Origin: Zoogloea oleivorans
GTDB lineage: Bacteria; Pseudomonadota; Gammaproteobacteria; Burkholderiales; Rhodocyclaceae
Assembly (NCBI GenBank): GCA_030157785.1
Contig: JAOAUC010000036.1
Coordinates: 1-55,353, forward strand
Length of the DNA stretch: 55,353 nt
Reading direction: 5' to 3'
How positions within the stretch are numbered: position 1 is the first letter of the stretch; each line of letters opens with the position of its first letter. Made by a program: the position numbers and the translations under genes. The notes beneath the pieces are model-generated. The model made no database searches and had not been told where the DNA came from. It was given only the letters and a program-made list of their open reading frames with translations. Shown here in pieces: positions 1 to 8,077 of this stretch.

Positions 1-925
1 CCATCTTCCACCAGGCCAGGTTGTCGAGCGCGGTGCCCCACAGCACGGCCTTCTTCCCGCCGGCGTTCATGGCAATGTTGCCGCCGATGCACGAGGCGCT
101 GGCCGAAGTCGGGTCCACGGCAAACACGCGGCCGGCCGCCGAAGCAGCTTCGGAAACGCGGTCGGTGACCACGCCGGCACCGGTGCGGATGGTGGCGTAA
201 GGCTGGGAATGGCCGGGCAGCACGACCTCCTCGACCGGGCCCATCGAAATCAGCTTTTCGGTGTTGATCACCACCGAATTGGCGTCGAGCGGAATGGCGC
301 CGCCGGTGTAACCCGTGCCGCCCCCCCGCGGAATGATGGTCATGCCAAGCTCGATGCAGCTCTTCACCAGCGGCGCCATTTCTTCTTCGGTGTCCGGGTA
401 GAGGACCACGAAGGGGTATTCCACGCGCCAGTCGGTAGCATCGGTCACGTGGGAAACGCGGGCGTGGCCGTCGAAGCAGATGTTGTCCTTGCGGGTGTGG
501 CGGACGAGTTCGCGCTGCACGCGCTTGCGCAAATCGTAGGTGCTCTCGAAGAACTTCTCGAAGCGGTCGACCGCACCGTGGGCGGCAGCCACCAGGCTCG
601 CCACCTTGGCGCTGCGCCCGGCATCGTCGGCACCGGCGTCCTCGCGGCGCTTTTCGACTTCGCGCAGGCGGTGCCGCAGGGCTTCGATCAGCGCACCGCG
701 GCGGTCGCGGTTGCCGAGCAGGTCGTCCTGCAGGTAGGGGTTGCGCTGGACAACCCACACATCCCCCAGCACCTCGTAGAGCATCCGCGCAGAACGGCCG
801 GTCACGCGCTCGGAACGCAGGGCGTCCAGCGTTTGCCAGGCATCCGGGCCAAGCAGGCGGATGACGATCTCGCGGTCGGAGAACGAGGTGTAGTTATAGG
901 GGATTTCGCGCAGGCGTTGGGTCAT
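1..925 (-). CDS. FAD/FMN-binding oxidoreductase, N-terminal part (DUF3683-type), cut by window edge
   Basis: Reading leftward from an ATG at 925, the frame stays open to the window edge (308 codons seen). The first ~170 residues match my memory of the N-terminal extension (DUF3683) of very large betaproteobacterial FAD-linked oxidases. A PCMH-type FAD-binding domain follows, with the glycine-rich stretch [16 protein letters not shown] near residue 205 and the segment [15 protein letters not shown] near residue 285, both typical of glycolate/lactate oxidase GlcD-like proteins that bind FAD. Full-length relatives also carry iron-sulfur and further oxidoreductase domains, which lie outside the window, so substrate and length cannot be judged. 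It is transcribed away from the gene at 1079-1429, 153 bp upstream, on the same strand. The family call is good; the exact reaction is unknown. Confidence 0.85.
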   Translation of the reverse strand, partial: MTQRLREIPYNYTSFSDREIVIRLLGPDAWQTLDALRSERVTGRSARMLYEVLGDVWVVQRNPYLQDDLLGNRDRRGALIEALRHRLREVEKRREDAGADDAGRSAKVASLVAAAHGAVDRFEKFFESTYDLRKRVQRELVRHTRKDNICFDGHARVSHVTDATDWRVEYPFVVLYPDTEEEMAPLVKSCIELGMTIIPRGGGTGYTGGAIPLDANSVVINTEKLISMGPVEEVVLPGHSQPYATIRTGAGVVTDRVSEAASAAGRVFAVDPTSASASCIGGNIAMNAGGKKAVLWGTALDNLAWWKM

Positions 926-1078
926 TGCGGTACCTGGATCTTTGCAGCGGAGAACGGAGCATTTTAACGGACCGCCCCGCCTTCTGTCGAAAAACAAAGC
1001 CTTACGGAGCGAAGGGACAAGGGGAGCAGGAGCTGGAAAGCACGGGTTCGACCCGCTTCCGGCCCTGCGGTTCCTGCC

Positions 1079-1429
1079 TCAGACCGCCGCCTGCACCGCG
1101 ATTTCCACCTTCCAGCCCGGCTTCGCCAGACGTACCACCTGCACGCAGGCGCGGCTCGGTGCCGTACCGGCGGGCAACCAGGCGTCCCATACCGCATTCA
1201 TCGCGTCGTAGTCGGCCATGTCGGTCAGGTACAGGGTGGCCAGCAACAGGCGATCCTTGCCACTGCCGGCCTGGGTCAGCAGGGTTTCCAGGCTGGCCAG
1301 CATGGCGGCCGTCTGTTCGGCGATGCCGGCATTTTCGTCGGGTGGCACCTCGACGCAGTACACGACACCGTTGTGAATCGTGAAGTCGGAATAGCGCGGC
1401 GTGGTGCCGGCTCGCTGGATATCGCTCAT
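1079..1429 (-). CDS. RidA family (YjgF/YER057c/UK114) protein
   Basis: A 116-residue protein of the usual length for the RidA superfamily, small trimeric enzymes or binders, some of which hydrolyse reactive 2-aminoacrylate and other enamines/imines. The start is the ATG at 1429, chosen because GGAG lies 6 bases upstream; the frame remains open further upstream without support. The C-terminal block ATLYLTDMADYDAMNAVW and the late PSRACVQV segment, which contains the conserved Arg of the family, are visible. It is divergent from ilvA (start 1523) across 93 bp. That is functionally attractive, because IlvA generates the 2-aminoacrylate/2-aminocrotonate that true RidA enzymes remove. Whether this member is an active deaminase (archetypal RidA) or one of the Rid1-7 groups cannot be settled by eye. 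Confidence 0.85.
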   Translation of the reverse strand: MSDIQRAGTTPRYSDFTIHNGVVYCVEVPPDENAGIAEQTAAMLASLETLLTQAGSGKDRLLLATLYLTDMADYDAMNAVWDAWLPAGTAPSRACVQVVRLAKPGWKVEIAVQAAV

Positions 1430-1522
1430 GGAAGGCTCCGCCCGGAAAAGCCCGTATGTTGCAGCGCGGCCGCTCCGGCTGCTACCCTTCAATGCTCCCT
1501 CAGCCGACACACAGGTTCAGCC

Positions 1523-3043
1523 ATGAGCGCGCAGCACCCCGACTACCTCCAGAAGATCCTCACTGCCCAGGTCTACGACGTGGCGATCGAAACGCCCCTC
1601 GACCTCGCTCCCAACCTGTCGGCACGCATTCACAACAAGATCTTCCTGAAGCGCGAGGACATGCAGCCGGTGTTCAGCTTCAAGCTGCGCGGCGCCTACA
1701 ACAAGATGGCCAACCTGAGCCCGGCGGCCCTGAAGCGCGGCGTGATCTGCGCCTCGGCAGGCAACCACGCCCAGGGCGTCGCCCTGTCGGCGAAGGTGCT
1801 GGGTGTGCGGGCCGTCATCGTCATGCCCACCACCACCCCGGCCATCAAGATCGACGCCGTGAAGCGCAACGGTGGCGAAGTGGTGCTGGCCGGCGAATCC
1901 TTCTCCGATGCCTACGTTCACGCGGTCGAACTCGAAAAGACCGAAAAGCTGACCTTCGTGCACCCCTACGACGATCCGGACGTGATCGCCGGCCAGGGCA
2001 CCATCGGCATGGAAATCCTGCGCCAGCACGGCAAGCCCATCCACGCGATCTTCTGCTGCGTGGGCGGTGGCGGGCTGCTCGCCGGCGTGGCGGCCTACGT
2101 GAAGCGCGTGCGCCCCGAGATCAAGGTGATCGGCGTGCAGAGCGTCGACTCCGACGCCATGATGCAGTCGCTGGCCGCCGGCAGGCGCATCGAGCTGCCC
2201 AGCGTCGGGCTTTTTGCCGACGGCGCGGCGGTCAAGCTGGTGGGCGAGGAAACCTTCCGGGTGTGCCAGGAATACGTGGATGAAATGATCTCGGTGGACA
2301 ACGACGCCATCTGCGCCGCCATCAAGGATGTGTTCGAGGACACCCGCTCGATCCTCGAGCCGGCCGGCGCCCTGTCGCTGGCCGGTGCCAAGGAATACGC
2401 CAAGCGTCACAACCTGCGGGACAAGACCCTGGTTGCCATCGCCTCGGGCGCCAACATGAATTTCGACCGCCTGCGCTTTGTTGCCGAGCGTGCCGAAGTG
2501 GGCGAGCAGCGCGAAGCCGTGCTGGCCGTCACCATCCCCGAGAAGCCCGGATCCTTCAAGAAGTTCTGCGACCTGCTCGGCAACCGCAACATCACCGAGT
2601 TCAACTACCGCTACGCGGATGCCGACAAGGCCCACATCTTCGTCGGCGTGGGGGTGCACAACCGGGCCGAGGGCGTGCGCATCACCGAACTGCTGCAGCG
2701 CCACGAATTACCCTGTCTCGACCTCACCGACGACGAGATGGCCAAGAGCCACATCCGCTACATGGTTGGCGGCCACGCGCCCCAGGCCGAAAACGAAGTG
2801 CTGTACCGCTTTGTTTTCCCCGAGCGCCCGGGTGCGCTGCTCAATTTCCTCGACACCCTGCGCTCCGACTGGAACATCAGCCTGTTCCACTATCGCAACC
2901 ACGGCGCCGACTTCGGCCGGGTGCTGGTCGGCATGCAGGTCAAGCCGGCCGACCGCGAAGCCTTCCAGGGCTTCCTGGCACGGCTGGGCTACGAGTACGT
3001 GGATGAAACCGCCAACCCGGCCTACAAGATGTTCCTCGGCTGA
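1523..3043 (+). CDS. ilvA: threonine ammonia-lyase, biosynthetic (threonine deaminase)
   Basis: A 506-residue PLP enzyme that converts L-threonine to 2-oxobutanoate and ammonia, the first committed step to isoleucine, in the cytosol. The PLP lysine sits in SFKLRGAYNK (K54), and the phosphate-binding glycine loop VGGGGLLAG is near residue 180. Two C-terminal ACT-like regulatory domains (about 330-410 and 420-506; note the EKPGSFKKFCDLL and ERPGALLNFLDTL starts) identify the long, allosterically regulated biosynthetic form, normally inhibited by isoleucine and activated by valine, rather than the short catabolic TdcB. The start is the ATG at 1523 (MSAQHPDYL); upstream extensions in frame are not family-like. 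It is convergent with the chemoreceptor gene, with only 3 bp between the stop codons. Confidence 0.97.
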   Translation: MSAQHPDYLQKILTAQVYDVAIETPLDLAPNLSARIHNKIFLKREDMQPVFSFKLRGAYNKMANLSPAALKRGVICASAGNHAQGVALSAKVLGVRAVIVMPTTTPAIKIDAVKRNGGEVVLAGESFSDAYVHAVELEKTEKLTFVHPYDDPDVIAGQGTIGMEILRQHGKPIHAIFCCVGGGGLLAGVAAYVKRVRPEIKVIGVQSVDSDAMMQSLAAGRRIELPSVGLFADGAAVKLVGEETFRVCQEYVDEMISVDNDAICAAIKDVFEDTRSILEPAGALSLAGAKEYAKRHNLRDKTLVAIASGANMNFDRLRFVAERAEVGEQREAVLAVTIPEKPGSFKKFCDLLGNRNITEFNYRYADADKAHIFVGVGVHNRAEGVRITELLQRHELPCLDLTDDEMAKSHIRYMVGGHAPQAENEVLYRFVFPERPGALLNFLDTLRSDWNISLFHYRNHGADFGRVLVGMQVKPADREAFQGFLARLGYEYVDETANPAYKMFLG

Positions 3044-3046
3044 AAA

Positions 3047-4501
3047 TCAACAGTCCGGGTGCTTCTCGAGCACCATCCGGTCAAGCAGGGTCATCACCTC
3101 CCGGCTGCCGGCCTCCATGTCGTTGAGTGCCGCCACGATGGAAGTCTGCACCGTGGCGTCGCTCTCCCAGTCCAGCCCGATCTGCTCGAGCACCCGGTGC
3201 GCACCGTCGTGCACCCGGGCATGGGGAGTGTCGAGCAAGCGGTAGGCGGGCAGAGCACCGAACAGGCTGCGGCCTTCGTCCTGGTACCAGCGGCCGAGGC
3301 GACAATTCCGGTGATTCACCTGGACCGGCGCGATGTGCTGCCCGTCGCCATCGCTGTTGAGCGACAGGTAGGTGCGCTGCTTGTAGATCATGTGGTCCAG
3401 CTTGACCAGGGTCGCGAAGCTCCTGTCATGGACCCGCACCGACTGGCGCTCGGTCTCCCGGGCGGCCCGGGCGAAACGGCCGAAAGTGTCGGTCAGCTGG
3501 CTGACCACTACCGCCGAACTGGCCGTCATGTCCTTCATTTCCAGGGAATTGGCCTCCATGCGCGCCCCATCGCGAATCAGGCCGCCCATGATTTCACCGA
3601 TCAAGCCCGATGCACTGCGGGTCTTCTCGGCCAGCTTGCGCACTTCGTCCGCCACCACCGCAAAACCCCGCCCGGATTCGCCGGCACGGGCCGCCTCGAT
3701 GGCCGCGTTGAGGGCCAGCAGGTTGGTCTGATCCGAAATTTCGGTAATCAGCGCCACTGACCGACTGACTTCCTGGGTGCGGGAATTCAGCCCGGAAACC
3801 GCCTCCGCCACCTCGACGATCCGCGCACTGATACCCGACAGCCGGCTGACCACCTCGGCCACCGCCTGCTGGTTCTCACCCGCCTCGCTTGCCGTCGCGG
3901 TCGCCGCGGCGGCGGCAATGCGCATCTGCTCGGTGATGCCCATCAGGTCGCTCTGGTTGCCGGTCAGGTTGGCAATCAGGTTACCCGCATTGAGGATCCC
4001 GGCATTGCTCAGCAGGGTCATCTTTCTCTGGGTGCGCAGGTGCTCGGCCATGCCGGCCAGCAGGGTATTGTGGGCTTCCACGGCATCGTGGAGGCTGCCG
4101 TGCAGACCCGCCACCTGGGCGGTACGCCCGTAGCGTCCGTCCATCTGGGCCCGGAAGGAACTATCGGCTTCACGGAAGTAGGCTTCGAGCTGGTCCAGCA
4201 TGTCGTTGAGGGCCCAGCTCAGGCGGCCGATCTCGTCCTGGTCCTGCACGCCGGTGATGCGCGAGCGGAAATCCCCCTGTCCGATCCGCGTGGCCAAGTC
4301 GACCGCTGACTGCAGTGGTGCCAGGGACTGCCGCAAACGGCGCTGCCCCCACCAGGACAAGCCCACCCCGAGCAGCAGGAAGACCGGCAAAAAGGGGTGA
4401 AACCCCATGCTCAGGAACACCGTCACGAGAGTCGCCAGCAACAGTAGCGAATGCCCCAGGCACAACTGCGCCAGCCTAGAGTGCAAGGATGAACTGCTCA
4501 T
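3047..4501 (-). CDS. methyl-accepting chemotaxis protein with HAMP and C-terminal CZB zinc-binding domain
   Basis: A 484-residue chemoreceptor without a periplasmic sensor. Two N-terminal membrane segments (about 15-33 and 37-51) are separated by only a few residues, followed by a HAMP domain (about 52-105). The signalling hub has the invariant core [16 protein letters not shown] and [16 protein letters not shown], which contacts CheA/CheW. The C-terminal ~100 residues carry a CZB (chemoreceptor zinc-binding) pattern: His in KLDHMIYK, Cys in [10 protein letters not shown], and paired His in [12 protein letters not shown] domains sense zinc and, through the Cys, oxidants such as HOCl. The gene start overlaps the end of the PAS gene by 26 bp, so the two are co-transcribed and probably translationally coupled. 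With no own ligand domain, the PAS partner is the likely signal input. Confidence 0.93.
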   Translation of the reverse strand: MSSSSLHSRLAQLCLGHSLLLLATLVTVFLSMGFHPFLPVFLLLGVGLSWWGQRRLRQSLAPLQSAVDLATRIGQGDFRSRITGVQDQDEIGRLSWALNDMLDQLEAYFREADSSFRAQMDGRYGRTAQVAGLHGSLHDAVEAHNTLLAGMAEHLRTQRKMTLLSNAGILNAGNLIANLTGNQSDLMGITEQMRIAAAAATATASEAGENQQAVAEVVSRLSGISARIVEVAEAVSGLNSRTQEVSRSVALITEISDQTNLLALNAAIEAARAGESGRGFAVVADEVRKLAEKTRSASGLIGEIMGGLIRDGARMEANSLEMKDMTASSAVVVSQLTDTFGRFARAARETERQSVRVHDRSFATLVKLDHMIYKQRTYLSLNSDGDGQHIAPVQVNHRNCRLGRWYQDEGRSLFGALPAYRLLDTPHARVHDGAHRVLEQIGLDWESDATVQTSIVAALNDMEAGSREVMTLLDRMVLEKHPDC

Positions 4502-4988
4502 AGCGCCTCCCGTTCAAAGCCTGCTCGAGCACGGCTGTGCCGGCGGCAATTGCGTCCCGGGCGCCCACCCGGCCTTCGGCAGCCAGCATTTCCCGGTACA
4601 GGCCGGCAGCGGCAGCAATCGCCTCCGCCCGCGGCTTGCGACGCACCGAGGTGTAGCCGCAGATCTCGCGCCGGGTGTCGCGGTCCGGCGTCACCGTCGC
4701 CAACACCCAGTAAAAACTGCCGTCGCGGGCCATGTTCTTCACATAGCCGATGAACTCCTGCCCGGCGGCAATGTGATCCCACAGCAGCTTGAAAACGCTG
4801 CGCGGCATGTCCGGGTGACGAATGATGTTGTGCTGGACGCCGAGCAGTTCGGCCTCCCGGTAGCCGGACAGATCGATGAAGATCCGGTTGGCGTAAACGA
4901 TGCGACCCTTCGCGTCGGTCTTGCTGACGATGAAGTCCTGGTCGCCCAGCGAGCGTTCGACGCTGGTTGGCGTGATTCCTGGTTTCAT
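4476..4988 (-). CDS. stand-alone PAS protein of the Aer type (aerotaxis/redox sensing)
   Basis: 170 residues from the ATG at 4988, which has a strong GGAGGGGAG upstream. The PAS domain (about 15-125) closely resembles the FAD-binding PAS of the E. coli aerotaxis receptor Aer: [28 protein letters not shown] and [17 protein letters not shown], including the Arg-His-Pro and the Lys-Asn/Trp positions that surround FAD in Aer. A ~45-residue helical tail follows. There is no membrane segment and no signalling hub. The gene sits immediately upstream of, and overlaps by 26 bp, a chemoreceptor that has HAMP, hub and CZB but no sensor domain. I infer a split Aer-like receptor in which this soluble PAS protein feeds redox signals to the membrane partner. 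FAD binding is inferred from family resemblance only. Confidence 0.85.
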   Translation of the reverse strand: MKPGITPTSVERSLGDQDFIVSKTDAKGRIVYANRIFIDLSGYREAELLGVQHNIIRHPDMPRSVFKLLWDHIAAGQEFIGYVKNMARDGSFYWVLATVTPDRDTRREICGYTSVRRKPRAEAIAAAAGLYREMLAAEGRVGARDAIAAGTAVLEQALNGRRYEQFILAL

Positions 4989-5199
4989 GGCTCCCCTCCA
5001 CACGGTCCTGCCATTCCGGAATTCCGCCTTGCCGGGCACGGCTGCCAGCCCCTGACAGGACCGGCAGCCAGCCTCTTGTTATTGGCGTGAAATTCGGCGC
5101 GCACCGCAGATGGCCGCGCAGGACTCGCTACAGCCTGCTATTGCGGCACATTCAGTGCTCAACTGAAGAGCCGGGAGACCAAGAACCGGGGGGGGTGGC

Positions 5200-6426
5200 T
5201 CAGGCCGGCTTCTTCCAGCCGGGCCGGCAGGCTTCGTGCAGATAGGTCAGGGCGTGGGCCTGGATGTCGTCGTCAAGTTTCACGCCGGCTTCCGGGCCGA
5301 GATCTTCCTGCCACAGGCGCAGGACGTCGGTCTGGTATTCGAAGGGCACCACGGTTTCGATGAAGCCTTCGACGGCCTTGTCATCGAAACCGGAATCGCG
5401 GAAGTGCTTCCAGATCTCGACGGCATCCTTCTTGCGCAGCACCGGAGTGGGCTCGAGGCCGGTCGCAACCATCAGCAGCACCGTGCATTGCACATCGGTG
5501 TGATCGCCATGGCCGCCGGTAATGTGGCGCCACTGCTCTTCCATGGCCTTGTCGTGGTGGGTGACTTCATCCACATCGCTGGCATCGAAGAAAAACAGGC
5601 CGGAAAAACGTTCCTGCCGGCGATACAGGTCGATGGCGTCATGGCCGCGGACAAGCGCCAGCACGTCGCTGAGGAAATGCCCGCGGGCCTGATCGAGCAA
5701 GACCTGTAGCGCCGGCGAGACTTCTGCGCGCCATGCGTCGAGCAGGGCGAAATCGTGCTTGCGCTTCTTGCGCGCCGCTTCGTGCAGCTTGGTGAAACGC
5801 TCGCCGCTAAAAAAGCCCTTAGGGTTCTTTTCGACGAACAACACCAGCAGGACGCTATTGACGACCGAATCGCAGGACACGTGCCAGCCCTGCACCTCGT
5901 CGCGGCTGACACCGAACTTGCCCGCCAGGAAGTAGCTCAGTTCATGCAGGTTGTGGTTCTTCTCGCGGCTCTTGCGCTCCAGCAGGTAGCGCGCAAACGT
6001 CATCGGCTCGTCGAAGGTCCACCGCGACAGGAACACTTTTTCGTCCTCGTTGAGGGCGTTGGGGGGCTCCAGAAAGCTGTCGGTGGGCAACTTGAGCAAA
6101 CCGCGCAAACGCTCGGCGCCGGCCTTCGACAGGGCCAGCAGGCTCTTGTCGCGCAGCAGGCGGGCCGCCGCATCGAGTTGCCCGCCGGCTTCGGCCTCAA
6201 GGGCCAGGCCGACCAGTGTCACCAGTCGCGTGCGCGCGGCTTCGAGTTCGGGACGCAGATTGGCCGTACCGAAAAAGCCCGCCAGTTGCACGATCCCCTT
6301 AGCCCCTTCGCGTTTCACCGACGCAAAACGCGCCTCGTCGACCAGCCCCTCTTTCAGGGCGTGGCACAGCACCCGTTCGAAATAGGGACGCGCGTCAACG
6401 CGGGCAACGGCGGTTTCACTGAACAT
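5200..6426 (-). CDS. conserved hypothetical protein, last gene of J-domain operon
   Basis: A 408-residue protein that I do not recognise. It is predicted soluble: no signal peptide or membrane helix, many charged residues, mostly helical in appearance. One cysteine and His-rich patches (EVTHHDKAMEEQW, ITGGHGDHTDVQC) near residues 290-315 could hint at metal binding, but no known motif is complete. The start at 6426 is an ATG that lies 2 bp after the stop of the preceding gene (6429-7202), so it is co-transcribed with that gene, 7215-7730 and the J-domain gene 7727-8005. The shared, tightly packed operon suggests a joint task with an Hsp70-type chaperone, but no function is assigned. Confidence 0.7.
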   Translation of the reverse strand: MFSETAVARVDARPYFERVLCHALKEGLVDEARFASVKREGAKGIVQLAGFFGTANLRPELEAARTRLVTLVGLALEAEAGGQLDAAARLLRDKSLLALSKAGAERLRGLLKLPTDSFLEPPNALNEDEKVFLSRWTFDEPMTFARYLLERKSREKNHNLHELSYFLAGKFGVSRDEVQGWHVSCDSVVNSVLLVLFVEKNPKGFFSGERFTKLHEAARKKRKHDFALLDAWRAEVSPALQVLLDQARGHFLSDVLALVRGHDAIDLYRRQERFSGLFFFDASDVDEVTHHDKAMEEQWRHITGGHGDHTDVQCTVLLMVATGLEPTPVLRKKDAVEIWKHFRDSGFDDKAVEGFIETVVPFEYQTDVLRLWQEDLGPEAGVKLDDDIQAHALTYLHEACRPGWKKPA

Positions 6427-6428
6427 GA

Positions 6429-7202
6429 TCAGATCGCGGATTCGTCGTCGTCTTCGTCGAGCTTGGGCACGCCGGGCTCGCCGGATTCGGCCAGCGCCGG
6501 CATGTGGGCGGCTTCATTGGCGCGCGCGATACGGTCGCGGATCTCGATGATCAGCAGTTCGAAGGTATCGGTGAATTCGTGGCGCAGCACCCAGGCCGTT
6601 TCCATCCAGTCGGAATCGGCCACTTCCGAGCGCGACATGCGCACCCGGACCATTTCGATGGCGTCACCGATCTCGAGGCCCTGGTCGAGGTCGTCGCGCT
6701 GCTCGGCGTCCCAGGTGGACACGCGCTTGGGCGCAAAGGCACGCTCGGCGTCCGAATCCTTCTCGAAAACCCCGTGGTAGGCTAGGGTTTGCAGGGCGTC
6801 GTACTCGTCGGTGAAATAATCGGCCAGCAGGCGCACGCCTTCGTCGTTCTCGGCCAGGCATTCGAGCACTTCGGCACAGGCCGGGCCGGTGCGATGCATG
6901 ACCGAATTCATCGTGTTGCGCAGGCGCGGCACGTATTTCTCGATCGGCTCTCCGTACTTGCGCTCAAGCAGGATCGCCTCGACAAACTGCTCGGGGCTGA
7001 CCACCAGGTTGATCACCGATTCCTTGCTCGCGTCGAATTCGCGCATCAGCGCCAGTACGTCCTTCGGCGCCATTTCGTCGAGGACGCTGACCAGCGCATG
7101 ATCGCCTTCCTTCTCGGCGATGGCCACGAGAAAGGACTCGGCCTCCTCGATTTCACCGGACAGGATGAGGGCTTTCGCCTGCTGGATGACGGGATGGGTC
7201 AT
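6429..7202 (-). CDS. conserved hypothetical protein, third gene of J-domain operon
   Basis: 257 residues from the ATG at 7202 (MTHPVIQQ). A TTG two codons upstream is also in frame, but the ATG is preferred. The protein is acidic and helical, without signal peptide or membrane segments. The N-terminal ~60 residues (QAKALILSGEIEEAESFL, then VSVLDEMAPKDVLALMREFD) look like a helical-repeat (TPR-like) module. The C-terminus ends in an acidic tail (LDEDDDESAI). No family is recognised. It lies 12 bp downstream of the stop of 7215-7730 and 2 bp upstream of 5200-6426, so it is part of a four-gene unit headed by a J-domain protein. Confidence 0.7.
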   Translation of the reverse strand: MTHPVIQQAKALILSGEIEEAESFLVAIAEKEGDHALVSVLDEMAPKDVLALMREFDASKESVINLVVSPEQFVEAILLERKYGEPIEKYVPRLRNTMNSVMHRTGPACAEVLECLAENDEGVRLLADYFTDEYDALQTLAYHGVFEKDSDAERAFAPKRVSTWDAEQRDDLDQGLEIGDAIEMVRVRMSRSEVADSDWMETAWVLRHEFTDTFELLIIEIRDRIARANEAAHMPALAESGEPGVPKLDEDDDESAI

Positions 7203-7214
7203 GGACAATCTCGC

Positions 7215-7730
7215 TTATCGGTCAATGGCATCGAAACCCTGTTCGGACATCCAGCCTTCGCCGGACTCACTCAGGTCTTCGCTATCGTCTTCATCTTCTT
7301 CGTCGGCGGCGGACGCAGCCTGCGGACGGCGCAGGTCTTCGGTCAGCAACCATTCGAGGACCACGGTGGTGACGAGGAAGGCATCGCCATCGGCTTCATC
7401 GGCGTGCAGGCAGGCATCGATCAGCGGCAGCGCCCACGGGGCAATCTCGAGGGTCTTGGCGAGTTCCTTCCAGCGCGGAAACCCCGGCATGCCCGGCGTG
7501 CTGCGGGACGCCTTGTCGAGCATCTTGCGGTCGTTGAGCTTGAAAGCGCCGTGGAAGGCCGGGGCGACCATTTCGGGCGCCTCTTCGAGCATCGGCATCA
7601 GGTATTCAAAGGATTGACGCTTTTCCTGCAGACGCTTCTTGAGCACATCCTTGCCTTCCGAATCGGAACGCAGGTCGTCAATTTCGCTGGAATAGCGCTC
7701 GGCCAGATCTTCAAAATAAATAGAGGTCAC
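7215..7730 (-). CDS. conserved hypothetical protein, second gene of J-domain operon
   Basis: 171 residues starting at a GTG at 7730 whose GTGA overlaps the TGA stop of the J-domain gene, a classic coupled arrangement. The N-terminal ~120 residues are probably helical; the C-terminus carries a long acidic run (DEEDEDDSEDLSESGEG, about residues 143-159), which may be an unstructured binding tail. No membrane segments, no cysteine pairs and no recognised family. Acidic tails are also present in the next gene of the operon, so the two products may share a partner such as a basic protein or a chaperone. This is inference from composition only. Confidence 0.65.
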   Translation of the reverse strand: MTSIYFEDLAERYSSEIDDLRSDSEGKDVLKKRLQEKRQSFEYLMPMLEEAPEMVAPAFHGAFKLNDRKMLDKASRSTPGMPGFPRWKELAKTLEIAPWALPLIDACLHADEADGDAFLVTTVVLEWLLTEDLRRPQAASAADEEDEDDSEDLSESGEGWMSEQGFDAIDR

Positions 7731-8005
7731 GAAATAACTTTTTCAATGTAGGAGTTCCAGAGGGAGGCGGCTTCCTCCAGCGGATCGTCGATCAGATTGC
7801 GACGACGCTGCAAATCGTGTTCCTGCCGTTTGCCTTCGTCGGAAAGAAGGTCGTAGGCCATCTGCGCTTCCCGGAAGCGGGCTTCTGCATTGGGCGACGG
7901 ATTCTTGTCCGGGTGGTACAGCCGCGCCGCCTTGCGGTATGCCGTTTTGATGGCATCGAGCGGCGCGGTCGGCGAAACACCCAGAATATCGTAGGGATCT
8001 CTCAT
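7727..8005 (-). CDS. short J-domain (DnaJ-like) co-chaperone, first gene of operon
   Basis: 92 residues consisting almost only of a J domain (residues 3-65): YDILGVSPTAPLDAIKTAY, then the diagnostic HPD tripeptide (H31-P32-D33) that stimulates the ATPase of DnaK/Hsp70, and the closing FREAQMAYDLLSDEGKR. There is no Gly/Phe region, zinc domain or client-binding C-terminal domain, so it is a class III J protein that would recruit Hsp70 to a specific client or partner. The final 25 residues form a helix with an acidic/hydrophobic face. Its TGA stop overlaps the GTG start of 7215-7730, and three unknown genes follow within 2-12 bp. The context says the recruiting target is probably one of these products. 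Confidence 0.9.
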   Translation of the reverse strand: MRDPYDILGVSPTAPLDAIKTAYRKAARLYHPDKNPSPNAEARFREAQMAYDLLSDEGKRQEHDLQRRRNLIDDPLEEAASLWNSYIEKVIS

Positions 8006-8077
8006 TCAATGTCCACGGAGCACGGCAGATCGACAGCCGGCGATTTTAACACGCTGACGCAGCGCGACTTTCTTGCT

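Noticed and set aside
1517..2704. 395-codon open frame antisense to ilvA
   Set aside because: It is a shadow of the high-GC codon usage of ilvA; no family, and ilvA is a certain gene.
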